This document shows positions 18,807 to 30,936 of a stretch of 64,000 nucleotides of DNA, piece after piece. Made by a program: the position numbers and the translations under genes. The stretch spans positions 562,262,010 to 562,326,009 of the forward strand of contig NC_081413.1 in NCBI RefSeq assembly GCF_030272615.1, given 5' to 3'. Within the stretch, counting starts at the first letter, position 1. Each line of letters begins with the position of its first letter. The DNA is from Cryptomeria japonica (taxonomy: Eukaryota; Streptophyta; Pinopsida; Cupressales; Cupressaceae). The notes below the pieces were generated by a model that made no database searches, was not told where the DNA came from, and was given only the letters and a program-made list of their open reading frames with translations.

Positions 18807-20381
18807 AGCTTCCAAACTAACTTAGCACCAAGAGACAAATTCTGCTTACCAAGATCCTTAACCCCTGCACCCCCTTTATCTTTCAAAGCACAAACCCTAT
18901 CCCATGCCAATAGAGGGATCCTACCTTTCTTATTAACATTGTCATTCCATATAAAAGACCTTAATAATAAATCCAAAGCAACCACAGGTTTCTTAGGATC
19001 CTTTAAAACAGATAGTAGATAGATGGGAATCGCATTTAAAATAGCTTTAATAAGCACAATTTTTCCAAAAAAAGATAACCACTTATGAGACCAAGAAAAT
19101 ATTATTGGAGAAATGGCCCCCAAAACCCGTTCCCAAAAATTATGCTTCTCTAAACCAGTAAAAAATGGGATACTTAGATACTTACAAGGGAACTAGCCAA
19201 CAGAGAAACCCCAAAAATGAGTCAACCTGGACTACACCAAAGGGGAAACATTATGAAAGAAAATTTGACTTGGCCCGATTAACCTTCTGACCAGAGAATA
19301 AAGAGTAGTCCACAATGATCCTATTAATGACCTTAGCTTCCCCCATAGTAGCTTTACCAAACAATAATGTGTCATCTGCAAAGAAACAATGAGTATGACT
19401 AGCAGCCATATGAGGAATAGAAATCCCCTTCCAGATGTCACTATCCCTAGCTCCTAAGATGGCTCTACTAAGAGCTTCAGCCAGAATAATAAATAGAAAA
19501 GGAGACAACAGATCCCCTTGCCTGAGCCCTCTAGATGAAGCAAAGAAACCACATGGAGAATCATTCAAAATCACTAAGAATCTAGCCGTGCTAATACATG
19601 CATGTATCCATTTGACCCATTTAATCCCAAACCCAAATTTCTTAAGCACACACAAGAGCGTCTGCCAACTTACCCTGTCATAAGCCTTCATCATATCCAA
19701 CTTTAGAATCATAGTCATAATAGAAAGTTGAGAGATAGAATGCACAATCTCACGGGCCACAATGGCCCCTTCTGTCATTTCCCTATCAGGGACAAAACCC
19801 CCCTGCTCACTCGAGATAATCCTAGGAATGAGCTTGGCGAGCCTTAAAGAAATAGCCTTAGTAATAATTTATTATAAGGTATTACATAAAGAAATTGGGC
19901 AGAAATCCACAAAAGATTTGGAATTCCCTATTTTTGGGATGAGAGCAATCAAAGTTTAATTGAGTTCCTTCAAAATAGACCTATTGCACCTAGCCTCTTC
20001 TAAAACAAGACAAAGGTCCTCCCCAAGGAAAGACTAGCATTTTTGAAAAAAAATAGCAGTAAAACCATCGGGACCAGGAGCCTTATCAGGTGACAATGAA
20101 AAAACAACCTCCTTTACTTCTTGAATAGAGAAAGGTGCCATTAGCATTACATTATCCTCATCAGAAATAAGCTTGGGAATAGCAGAAGCAAAACTATCAT
20201 TAAAAGAAAATGTCTCCTCAAATAGCAAGGACTTGGAAAACCGGACAACCTCAACAACAATCTCAAACTCTTTTGAAATAACAGCTCCATCAGGGTTTTG
20301 AATACAAGAGATCCTATAATGTTGCCTTTTCATCTTAGCTAAGGAATGGAATAATTTAGTATTCTTATCACCATCACACAA
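18807..20381 (-). pseudogene. LINE 1 ORF2, reverse transcriptase part
   Basis: This is a non-LTR (L1-type) RT, which would copy LINE RNA at the nicked target. Motifs in minus order are LSPDKAPGPDGFTAIFFQKC (about 20040-20100), MILKLDMMKAYDRVSW, RGLRQGDLLSPFLFIILAEA and HCFFADDTLLFG with the catalytic FADD (about 19370). The thumb side continues to RIPLLAWDRVCALKDKGGAG and LSLGAKLVWKL, where the LTR of element 2 cuts it at 18806. Stops and frameshifts occur at about 19250 and 19780-20030. The rest of ORF2 and the LINE 3' end lie beyond element 2, outside the window. Confidence 0.88.
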
Positions 20382-21455
20382 CCATATATCTCTATATTTC
20401 TGACGCCAATAGATTTCTTCCCTAGAGAGAATCTCTTCTAGTTGAGAGTTTAAAATTTTATGCTTCTAAAAAGTAGCAGAATCCATACCATAGTTCATAA
20501 CCATAGTATTAAGAACTTCAAGCTCTTCCTGAATCTTAAGCTTCTCAGAGAAAATATTTTTAAAATGCAATACATTCCATTTCTTAATTTATTGCTTAAG
20601 ATGAGAGAGTTTTTTGACAAACCTAAACATCCTAGTTCCATGAATAAAGAGAGACAAGGACCACCAAGATTGTAAAAGCATAAGAAAAGATGGACCTCAA
20701 AACCACATTGGTTCAAACTTAAAAGAAGAACGACTAGGAGCTCTGTCATCCAAGATAGATAACACAACCAAAAAATGATTAGAACCAGCATAAGGCAAAA
20801 CCGAGGCCACAACATCCACATCAGAGGAAATCCAATTGGCAGAAACCAAAAAACGATCAAGTCTTTCAGCAATCTGCGAGAAATATTTTCTCCTATTAGT
20901 CCAAGTAAATGGACCATACAAGGTTTTACAATCCACCAAGTCATTAATATGAATGAAAGCAAAAATATCCTCTAGGATACGCTTATTGGGAAAAATACCC
21001 CCAAACTTCTCATCATTGGAGGAAATGGCATTAAAGTCCCCTCCAAAAACCACAAACTGGCCATGTAGGGAAGAAAAGATAATGGATAAAGAATCCCAAA
21101 GAGCTTTCTTACCCCCAATCGACATTGGTCTATACACATTGAACAACCAGAATTTAACATTTAAAACATGACTTTCAACCAAGGTCAACATCCAGAAGGG
21201 AGCAGAAACAACCAATTTTAACTCAATAGACACATCCTTCCAAAGAATAGCCAAACCCCCAAATGCCCCCGTAGAAGGGGAGACACAAAAATTCCAAGGC
21301 TTCCATTTGGAAAACAAAAAATCAGCACCATGACAACTTAACTTAGTCTCTTGCAAAAGTAACACATCGCACTTCATTAAATCCAACTGTGTTTTAATGA
21401 GGCACCTTTTGTTAGGGGAATTTAAGATCCTAACATTCCAAGACATGATCCTCAT
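20382..21455 (-). pseudogene. LINE 1 ORF2, apurinic-type endonuclease and linker
   Basis: The endonuclease would nick target DNA to prime reverse transcription. The start MRIMSWNVRILNSPNKR (21455) is followed by LLLQETKL, FNVYRP, FVVFGGDFNAIS, GPFTWTNRR and ERLDRFLVS, the standard order. The usual SDH near the end reads GSNHFLV, so a catalytic aspartate has become asparagine (a G to A change fits). The ORF2 start codon lies inside the last codons of ORF1 in another phase: ORF1 ends at TAG 21430. After 20697 the linker to RT is readable but contains stops. Confidence 0.88.
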
Positions 21456-23217
21456 TGCTCTTGAGGGGAGGCAATCTCTCCCCTCTTCTCAATTGCAAAA
21501 TTAGCACTCTCCAACTCAGCCTCCAAGCTACGCTTGGAGGCCACAGACCGAGTAAACAGAGGACTAAATTTGTCTTTTTCATACCTGATCCTGAATTCGA
21601 GCTCAAGAGTGTAGACTGAATACTAGCATCAATCTCTAACTGCGTGTAGAATGCCTTTGGCTTCCTACCTCTTTTAGTAGGAGAAGGAGATGGAGAGGTA
21701 GGGGATAAAGGGAATTGAACCAGTGGTTTATTAATCATGGGATCAAAACCCACATTCCCATCCCCATCCCTAGTTACAACCAAGGCATTATCAATCTCTT
21801 GGGCTTTATCAAAGAGAATATCAAAAGGATTACAAGTTGAGGGAATTACCAAGGAAGAATTTAAATTGACCAAATCCTGATCAATTGTTTCCACCACTTT
21901 ATCAGTGACATCCAAATTCAAGGTAATGTTATGATCAAAAACCACTTTTTGAACTTTAGAAATTAAGTCCGCATTAGGAAGGAATGAATCCATACAATTA
22001 ATAGCAGGACAAACATCTGTTTGAGAATTAATGAGCAGGCCATCCTTCATAAGAGAAGGGGAACCTAAAATCGTCGCACAATCCCCATCCTTCTGAATAA
22101 CTGAAGGACAAGTTTCATTGTCAACAACAGCCAAACCTTGCAAAGGAGGGGATTTTGGCTGACTCCCAACATCAACATTAGCAAAGGGGGTAACAGGTTT
22201 TGAACTATAATTTTTTGAAGGCTAAGACACCTTGTCTTCAAAAGACAAACCCTTAAGAGAATCAAAAAGGGTAGAATCCATAACTACAGTAGCCCTAGAA
22301 AACTAAGCAGAATCACAGACAACACTCTGACGCCAAATACCATCAATAGACTTTAAATTATAATTGGAAGGAACTACAGAGGACAAAGAAAGAAAAACAC
22401 AGATCTTAACCCTAAAAAACCCCATCCTTGAAAATTGAATGCGAGTGAATAAATTTCCCGAAAGAATCCCCAATTTTTTTCAAAATATCCAGATCTGAAA
22501 ATTCATAGGGAAAACCGAGAAAGGAAAACCAAGTAGGGATACATTTCACAATATCTTGCAATGCAGAAAAAAAGTTTTCCAATTTTCCACAGATTAAATT
22601 ACGACCCAACCACAAATATGGTTTTTCCAAAGCCTTTTGTTTAGCATCCACATAATCAAAAATAACAATGAAGGTATTCATAGAAAGAACCTGAAAGTAA
22701 AGCATTCCGTACCAGAGAGAGTGAATTTTATGATGGAGCTTGGAAAGAAAAATATTATCACCCCAAACCTAGATAAGAACTGCCAAGGAGTGCAAGTCCC
22801 TAGCTTTTTTATCAAAAGGAGCATCAACCACAAAGATACACGACATTGGTGATCACACTTTCTCCGCCAAAGGCTCTTTAACCAAGGGTTTGTTCATTGC
22901 CATAGCAGGACGTAATACCATTTTTTGTCGAGCCAAATGAGCAAAACTTCTTTGAGTGTCGTTCTGAGGAATGTTTTTATCTCGAGGGTTTTTTCCAAAC
23001 CCCCCAAGCCCACGGGATTTAGAATGCACAGGGAAATTATTCCAAGAACCAAAGAAACCTTTAAAATAAGAAGATCTCAGCCTTCCAGGATGCCCTTGAT
23101 GCCACTCTAACTAATCCCATGAAAACACATCAACCCATTTACCATTCTGAAAAACCCATTAAGGGATGTGGTCAGACTAAACACCAAAAGGATCTGGAGG
23201 TGGAAGAGGATCGCAAA
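21430..23217 (-). pseudogene. LINE 1 ORF1, DUF4283-like RNA-binding protein
   Basis: ORF1 proteins of plant L1 elements bind LINE RNA. The region 22412-22840 reads FVVDAPFDKKARDL..., FIVIFDYVDAKQKALEKPYL, LGRNLICGKLENFF and IPTWFSFLGFPYEF, the pattern of DUF4283. The N-terminal part (to about 23217) has stops at DPFGV-stop and HIP-stop. The C-terminal part (21430-22143) is Ser/Pro-rich with TKRGRKPK, and ends ...NEDHVLEC overlapping the ORF2 start by 26 bases. Left to its own frame it has at least four stops. Confidence 0.75.
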
Positions 23218-23254
23218 GGGCATCCTCACCCGAACTTCGCTTGCGCTCTGAAAC

Positions 23255-23955
23255 CCTAAAATGTGAATTGTTAATTGTTGATTTAATTATTAAATTAATC
23301 AAATCAATTAGTTAGTTGAATTGTTAATTATTGATTTGATTTAGTTAGTTTAATTGTTGATTTAATTATTAAATTAATCAAATTAATTCAAATCAAAAAG
23401 TGATTCAAATCAATTACTCAAATTATCAAGTCAATTCAATTCAATGAATTAATCAAATTAATTAAAATCAATTAATCAAATCAATTCAAACCAATTCAAT
23501 GAATTATTAAATCAATTAGTTAGTTGAATGGCTAATTGTTGATTTGATTTGGCTAGTTGAATTGATGATTTAATTATTAAATTAATCAAATCAATTAGTT
23601 AGTTGAATTGTTAATTGTTGATTTGATTTAGTTAGTTTAATTGTTGATTTGATTATTAAATTAATCAAATCAATTAATCAAATTATCAAGTCAATTCAAT
23701 TCAATGAAATAATCAAACTAATTCAACTCAATTAATCAATCCAATGAATTAATGTAATGAATTAATCAATCCAACAAATTAATCAATTAGTTAAGTGATT
23801 CAAATCAATCCAATGAATTAATTATTTATCAATTCAATTAAGTGATTCAAATACATCCAATTTGGTTTAATCAAATTAATTAATCGAATTAATTCAAATT
23901 AGTTAATTAATTCAATTCAGCTAAGTGATTCAAATGATTATAAGATAGCATGCAA
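23255..23955. repeat. AT-rich satellite of ATTAATCAAATCAATT units
   Basis: About 700 bases are made of words such as TTAATCAAATCAATTAGT, GTTGAATTGTTAATTGTTG and TGATTTGATTTAGTTAG. A larger block of about 300 bp seems to repeat (23265-23560 against 23560-23760). It starts directly at the 5' end of LINE 1. No gene. Confidence 0.85.
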
Positions 23956-23959
23956 CGAA

Positions 23960-24290
23960 TTAACTCAAATTAAACAAAGTTTGATTTCAAAGCAGCTGCA
24001 ACAACTAAAATCAAATGTACATGTGTACATATGTATATAGTGAAATTTAAAATAACTCAAATGTATATGTATATGTGTATGTGTACATGTGTACATATGT
24101 TGCAAAAAATAACTCAAATGTACATGTGTGTACATATGTATATATGTATAGCAATCCAAAAAATAGCTCGAATGTACATATGTACATATGTATAACTATA
24201 TAAAAAATAGTACATACACATATATGCATATGTATACATGTATGTATACATATATATCCATATATAGACATGTATCATGGTCAAAAAAAT
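23960..24290. repeat. TACATATG/GTACATGTG minisatellite
   Basis: Four imperfect units of ATAACTCAAATGTACATGTG followed by TACATATGTATA run to about 24240, spaced 55-70 bp, then plain TATACATGTATG repeats. Minus-strand open frames here (IHMYTHVHL) are artefacts. It borders the 3' end of the split transposase-like gene. Confidence 0.85.
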
Positions 24291-24315
24291 ACACGAGTTC
24301 ACTTGTTCTAATAAA

Positions 24316-25175
24316 TTAAGTGATCTCATGGTACATAAAATTTGGATCATCTCTATCTTTTACTATCTCTAATATCCTTTCATGATCTTCGATAGGCAAC
24401 CTCCACTTTTGGGGGCCACGACCTCTTTTTTGTAAAGTTTCAAAATGTAATCTTGTTGCTATAACTAATGACTATAATGCAAAACTTTTTGGCCGGACTT
24501 GTATTCATTAAATGTAACACCACTGTTATCTATCTTCGTTTGTTGATAATAAGTACCTTCAGCAATGATTGATCTATTGGGATATTTTTTCCCATCAACA
24601 TCTTCAACTGATTCTAACAATTTACATTTTGGTTTTGTGCATCGTAGTAGGTAATAGTCAACACCTTCTACATTGTTAGGATCTACAAGAACAACAAAAA
24701 TATCAGCTGTACACGACAAATTATAAATAATTAAATTATAAAGTGTATGGTAGAATTTAAAAAGAATTAAAATTTAATTAAAATTTAAACAAAGTATATG
24801 AAAATGGGCAAAGATATTTAAATAAAATGCAAGTGTACTTGGCATAACTAAATTAGAAACACGTTCATAATCAACTGTATTTATAGAATCATGAATATCT
24901 ACAATGTCACTTTCTTCAAAAGGAGGCATTGCGACAAATTGTTTCATCTCTCATTGTGAAACAAATCCATCTCTAATGTTCTGGCATTGTTGAATATTTG
25001 CATTGTTTTCAATGCAATCAACACAAAACCATGATTTTTCTCTAACCTCAATCACAAGAGGTTTGCTATGTCCTATAGTCATGACTTAATGCGAACTTCT
25101 AATGCAATTAATTGGTTGGCAATTATAAGGATTGGATAGATAAATGTCTGTAACTTCCCAAAAATAGCATTTGTT
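24316..25175 (-). pseudogene. Split transposase-like gene, C-terminal segment
   Basis: This continues the protein of 32839-33068 across the Copia 1 insertion: the five-base duplication GTATG marks the cut. It reads NKCYFWEVTDIYLSNPYNC, VIEVREKSWFCVDCIENN (CxxC), EESDIVDIHDSINTVDYERV. A 132-bp intron (24707-24838, GT...AG) then joins in frame to DIFVVLVDPNNVEGVDYYLL and RCTKPKCKL. After a one-base loss near 24468 it goes on to GPQKWRLPIEDHERILEIV and ends ...MYHEIT at TAA 24316-24318. Two more stops lie near 24950 and 25085. The function of this Cys-containing tail is unknown to me. Confidence 0.6.
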
Positions 25176-25180
25176 GTATG
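25176..25180. repeat. Target-site duplication GTATG of Copia 1, left
   Basis: It is identical to 32834-32838 directly after the 3' LTR. Confidence 0.9.
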
Positions 25181-26694
25181 TGTTGGCATTACAATACAAA
25201 GGAGATTGTTGGCATTTCAATAAGGATATTGAGAAGGTTGTTGGAGATTATTGATATAACTGAAGAAGGATGATTATTGTCTTAATAATATTATTTTGTC
25301 ATTGATGTCAAGAAATTGATTTTCTGATTTAGTATGATGTTGCCATATCTTGAGAAGTATGTTTTGATGAATATTAAGAGGTCGATAAGTGACACAGAAA
25401 GAATGTGATAATGAAGGGGAGAAATAAGTTATTCAATGGGAAACTATTACCGAGTTAGACAATGATGAGATCATGTTGTTCTGATTGTTTTGATATCCTA
25501 CATATGTTGTTGATTATAAGTTTAATACTGTATTATGTCACCGAGCAAAGAACCTAGTCGATAAACCCTAAGGTGCCTAGTCGGTAAACCCTAAGGTTAT
25601 CGATATCGGTTAAAGAAGGCATAATGTCTACCGAGTGAAGTTCAGTATTAACTAAGTAACAACCGAGTTATAATAGATCATTTGATGAATAAAAGCATTA
25701 TTTAATGAAGGATGCTGATGAGCTAGAGTTGATCAGATGATTGGTATGTCCTGCAAAAAGTCTATTAAGGATCTACGGCAATGGAAAATCAAGAGGAAGA
25801 TCTACAACATAGATTGAACCGCAATAACCTAGCACAAGTTCCAAGGAAGGAATGCAAGTTCTGAGGAGAGGTAAAACATTTTCAGATCGAAGGATACATT
25901 GAACCTAGTCAAGTTTGAAGACCTAATGGCTAAGATTGATCATGGGAAATGTGATCAAGAAGATTAAGCGGTTAGAAATTGTTTATAAATAAGGAATTGT
26001 TGATGAACAATGAATGCAGGCAAATGTATGCACAGTGATGCTACAGTAATGTTTACCAAGAACAGAAGCTTGAAGATCCGATTAAAGAACAGATTGAGAA
26101 GCCCAGCAAGCCCAACAAGGGACAAGATAAGCCTTATGACAAGATTGTTTTGAGCAAATAGAATCTACTTTAGCATTTCAGATGTGACGTTGCAGATATA
26201 TTTTATTACTGTTATTTATTTTGTAAGTGAGAGGAAATCTCTTAACCGAGTGGACTTAATAGTCTTATTTGTAAACCCTCTAGCAAGGTAACATTCTAAA
26301 TGAGTGTTTGAAATCCTTTGACAAGGTCACTTCTAACAAAGTGTAAGACTCTGACAAGTCTGAGGGAAATCCCTTAACCAGGTCACATCTAGCAATGTGT
26401 TTTGTAATCTTTAACATGATTTTCTTTTAACCGAGCATACTCTAGAAGGGTATATTTCTTAGTGGGTCCAAAATCCCATAATGGTTTTTCCCTATTTGGG
26501 TTTCCACGTTAAATCTGGTGTTATATGTGTTGTGATGCTATATGTTCATGAGTTTGAATGTTTTATAGTTTTGGTTATATATTATGAAGAATAAGCTACC
26601 GAGGTTGAATCTGTTGAATATATTGAAGATTAAGTTTGTATGATTCACCCCCCCCCCCTCTCATCTTATTATCTATTGGCATCAGAGCTTTACA
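25181..26694 (+). repeat. 5' LTR of Copia 1
   Basis: It starts TGTTGGCATTACAAT and ends GCTTTACA, 1514 bp. A likely TATA box TTTATAAATA stands at about 25982. The tract of C at 26648-26658 follows TGATTCA. The word ACCGAG occurs at least six times. It contains about 23 bases around 25572 (CCTAAGGTGCCTAGTCGG) that the 3' LTR lacks. Confidence 0.93.
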
Positions 26695-26696
26695 AT

Positions 26697-26712
26697 TGGT
26701 ATCAGAGCTTTG
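26697..26712 (+). promoter_or_regulatory. Primer binding site of Copia 1 (initiator tRNA-Met)
   Basis: TTGGTATCAGAGCTTT begins two bases after the 5' LTR. TGGTATCAGAGC is the standard plant initiator-Met primer site. Confidence 0.93.
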
Positions 26713-26758
26713 GACTCTGGAAGAAAAGTTTAAAGGTAATTGAGGCAAAGATCCGAAG

Positions 26759-27757
26759 ATGTATAAAAGGGATGCACCAAAGCTGAACAAGTAAAGTTTC
26801 TCCACATGGCAGAAAAGGATGAAGCTGCATTTATCAGGAATTGGAGAATATGCAACATATTATCTGGAGAATGATTACATAGCACCTAGCACCAACCTGA
26901 TGACCATGGAAGAGATAAAGGCAAAGCAAGAACATATTCAAGCTATGATTGAAATAACATCGACATTGACCGACTCAGAGTTTAATGATCTAGAAGGTTG
27001 TAATGATGCAAAAGCGATGTGGACCAAGATTATATCTACGTATGGTGGTGATGAACATGTTCAGAGAGAAAAAGTAGATAGTCTAAGAGGACAACTTGAA
27101 TACATGAGAATGAATGAAGGTGAGAACATAACCCAATACAGTACAAGGTTAAAGGAAATTGTCAATCAAATTAAAGGAGCAAGAGGAACTATTGAAGAAA
27201 AAGATGTAACAAGTAAGTTGCTTAGAACACTTCTACCTGCTTATGCCACTTGAGTCTCTGCAATCAGTGAATTAAGGTCTGTACCAAACATGTCAATCTC
27301 TTTGGATGCCACTATCGGTAAGCTACATGCATTTGAGTTAAGTAATTTTGATAACAGTGGGTCTTCGGTAAATAAAGTTGAATCTTCTTTCAGTTCTTTT
27401 CATATTGGTGAATCTAATGACTATAATGATAGAATGAATAAGTATTCTCAAGGAAATCACAGTGGAGCAAGTGAAAGATTTCATAAAAACATGGAAGAAG
27501 TACACAAAATGTATGAGGAAATCAGAAAGCAAGAAGAGTTTGAAGCACTATTGGCCAGAAGGTTACCGAGAGGCAAAGGTAAGTATAAAGGAAAGCTACC
27601 TTTGAAGTGTTTCAACTATGATAAAATAGGATATATGGCTTCTAACTACCTTGACAAAGAATCTATTGAAAAGAGAGAATCCGAGAAGACAGACAAAAAG
27701 ACAATCACTACAGAGGACACCGAGACTTCAGAAGGAGAGATAGAAAGACATACCTAG
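26759..27757 (+). pseudogene. Copia 1 gag
   Basis: From ATG 26759 the frame reads TWQKRMKLHLSGIGEYA, DAKAMWTKIISTYGGDEHVQ, MRMNEGENITQYSTRLKEI, the copia gag (UBN2) pattern. Stops are at 26792 (TAA) and 27251 (TGA where relatives have Arg CGA). The zinc knuckle near 27609 reads CFNYDKIGYMASNY. In the CCHC form C-x2-C-x4-H-x4-C only the first ligand remains; the other three are tyrosine, each explained by one G to A or C to T change. At 27740 the phase shifts into TYLVADEESNDDKSD. Confidence 0.88.
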
Positions 27758-27886
27758 TAGCTGACGAGGAATCCAACGATGATAAATCTGATGAAACTGA
27801 TACAAAGGAAGTTGTTTATGTGGCTATTAAATATGGATCATATGAAGAAAGGTATGAAGAAAAATCCCTAATATCTCACATAAATA

Positions 27887-29524
27887 AAAAATGATTCTTG
27901 GATCATAGACAGTGGATGCTCACATCACATGATAGATGATAAACACGAGTTTGTTAAATTAGAAGACTATGATGGAGGATATGTAAGATTTGGTAATGAT
28001 GCACCATGTCTAGTGAAAGGTAAAGGATATATAACACTTCTTGACAATGCTAAATGTGATGATGTATATTGGGTTGAAGGCTTGAAATACAACTTGTTGA
28101 GTGTAGCACAACTAAACAATACAGGATACCGAATAGAATTCCAAAAGGGATGTGTCAAAGTTCATGACAAACATAGAAAGTTGGCTACTACCGGGACACA
28201 AACAAAAGGTAATACATTTCATCTTGACTCAACTTGGAATAAATGTCTATATGCAAAAATAGAAGATACCTAGTTATGGCATAAAAGGTTTTGTCATGTA
28301 AATTTTGATAACCTGATCAAAATAAGTAAGAAGTACCGAGTAAGAGGTCTACTGAGCCTGGAAAAACTAGAGAATGCAATATGTCGAGGATGCCAGATAG
28401 GTAAGATGACAAGATCAAGCTTTACAAGTAAGTGCTACACTTCTAAAGGAATTTTAGATATTGTACACACTGATCTGTGTGGTCCTATGAAAGTTCAAAG
28501 TTATTATGGTGATAAATATTTCATATTCTTTGTGGATGATTACTCAAGGATGATGTCAGTTATGTTTTTAAAAGAAAAATCAGAAGCTTTTCAAATGTTT
28601 AAATGGTACAAGGAAAGAGTTGAAAATGAACCAGGAAGACAGCTGAAATGTCTTAGATCTAATAGAGGAGAAGAGTTCACTTCTGATGAATTTAACCTAT
28701 TTTACAATGATCATGGTATAAAGAGACAAGTGTCTACACTGAGAACACCTCAGCAAAATAGGATAGTTGAAAGAAGAAATAGATCAATTGTAGACTATGC
28801 CAAAACCCTGATGATAGAAAAGAGGTTACCTCAAACATTTTGGAGAGAAGCAATCAACACTGCAATTTACATCCTGAACCGAGTACAACTAAAGAAAGGA
28901 ACTTTGAAGACACCATATGAAATCTATTATGACAAGAAACATAATGTAAGTTATTTTAAAATCTTTGGAAGTAGATGCTATGTTCACAAAGATGACAGAA
29001 ATGGAAAATTTGATCAAAAAAGCGAGGAAGGAACATTTCTTGGTTATTCTTCTAGAAGTAAAGCATTTAAATGTCTGATCAAATCATCTAACAAAATAGT
29101 AGAAAGTGCAAATGTGAAAATTGATGAATTTTCAAAAAGAAATGATGAAAGAAATTCCAAAGAATCAAAAGATTATGAAAAATTTGTTTATGTTCAACCA
29201 AGAAGTCCTACCAAGAAATTTGCTGAAGAAAATGAAGATAATATCCAGTCACCAAGTGATGAAGAAGATCATACAGAGCCTACCGAGTCTATATTAGCCA
29301 AATATGTCAGAAGAAATCATGCACCAAGTCAGATTATAGGAGATAAGGATGATCCAATGATGACAAGGAATAAACTGAGATATAACACATGTCTTATATC
29401 TGAATTTGAACCAAGAATAGTAAAAGAGGCATTTAACAATGAAGTTTGGGTAAATGCTATGACAGAAGAGATTGATCAAATCAAGAGGAATGAAACATGG
29501 ACATTGGTCCCAACACAAATGTAA
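27887..29524 (+). pseudogene. Copia 1 protease and integrase
   Basis: The protease active site SWIIDSGCSHHM is intact (about 27891-27926). Then come VYWVEGLKYNLLSVAQL, a TAG at 28271-28273, and the integrase: HHCC finger (LWHKRFCHVNFDNL with CRGCQIGKM), IVHTDLCGP, FVDDYSRMM, LRSNRGEEF, QQNRIVERRNRS. The DDE triad has lost its second Asp: LRSD is usual and LRSN is seen here, a G to A change. A copia C-terminal IFGSRCYVH and FLGYSSRSKAFKC follow. The frame runs out at 29524 just before the RT, in a shift near 29510. Confidence 0.9.
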
Positions 29525-30936
29525 TTGGTACAAAGTGGATTTTCAGAAATAAGCTAAATGAAAAAGGTGAGGTCATTTGGAACAAAGCAAGAGTAGTTTG
29601 CAAAGGTTATGCTCAAGAAGAAGGAATAGATTATGGTGAGACTTTTGCACCTGTGGCTAGACTTGAGGGAGTAAGAACATTGTTGGCATATGCTGCTTTC
29701 AAAAATTTCAAGGTATATCAAATGGATGTTAAATCTACATTTTTGAATGGTATACTAGAAGAAGAAGTTTATATTGAACAACCTAAAGGATTTGTTGAAG
29801 ACAAGAATAAAGATCAGGTATGTAAATTGAACAAATCTTTATATGGTTTAAAGAAAGCACCTAGAGCATGGTATGTGAGACTGCACTCTTACTTAATCAA
29901 GATTGGTTTTATAAGAACAAGTGAAAACATCAATATGTACATGAAGAATGATGAGGACAATGGAATACTGATCTCAGCCATATTTGTTGATGATATTATT
30001 TTTTGTGGAAATGATTCTCTATGCAAGAACTTTGGAAATGAAATGTGCAAAGAATTTGAGATGTCATTAATCGGTGAGATAAAGTATTTTATAGGTTTAA
30101 AAATATTGCAAATGAAAGATGAGATTTTCATTACTCAATCCAAGTACATAAAAGAAATCTTGAAGAAATTTGGAATGGAGGATTCTAAACCTGTAAGTAC
30201 TCCTATGACTACTAATTGTAAAATATCAAAGAATGATGAATCTGCATCTATTGATGAGACACTTTACCAATCTATGATTGGAAAGCTGCAATATGTTGTT
30301 CACAGCAGGTCGGATATAGCACATGCAGTAGGAATAGTTGCAAGATTTTTTGTAGATCCCAAAGAAACCCATATGACAGCAATCAAGAGAATTTTCAGAT
30401 ACCTAAGACGCACTGAAGATTATGGCTTAGTATATGAAAAGAGGAATGATTTTGATTTAAAAGTTTATAATGATGTTGATTGGGTAGGAAACATTGATGA
30501 CAGGAAAAGCACAAGCGGTGGAGCTTTCTTCTTGGGAGAAAGACTAGTAAGTTGGCTTAGCAAGAAACAAGGATGCATTTCATAGTCAACAGCTGAAGCT
30601 GAATATGTCGCTACAGGATTGAATTGGATCAATATAGCATGGTTCAAGCAACTGTTGGAAGGTATAAATGAGAAAGTTACCGAGCCAATAACTATATTCT
30701 GTGTTAATACTAGTTCCATTAACATTTCAAAGAATCTGGTAATGCACTCTAAGACAAAGCGTACCTCTATAAAGTATCATTATCTCAGAGAAGAAGTTCA
30801 AGAGAAGAAAGTTGTGCTGGAATATTTCAGTTCAAAGGAGCAAATAACAAACATCTTCACAAAGCCACTGCCAAGGGACACTTTTGAGTATCTCAGAAGC
30901 AATTTAGGGGTCCTACCCCTACCTTCTACTCACTGA
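29497..30936 (+). pseudogene. Copia 1 reverse transcriptase and RNase H
   Basis: The order is [60 protein letters not shown], and the catalytic box [11 protein letters not shown] (YVDD appears as FVDD). LGLKILQ-type strand and STPMTTNCK follow. RNase H shows [14 protein letters not shown], a TAG at 30583-30585 (Gln expected), STAEAEYVA, FCVNTSSINISK (the CDNTSAI Asp is Asn), HYLREEVQ and NIFTKPLPRDTFEYL, ending in GVLPLPSTH. It uses one frame throughout. Confidence 0.9.

Noticed and set aside
24047-24350. Minus-strand frames with HTCIHMHI-type residues
   Set aside because: They arise from the TACATATG minisatellite.
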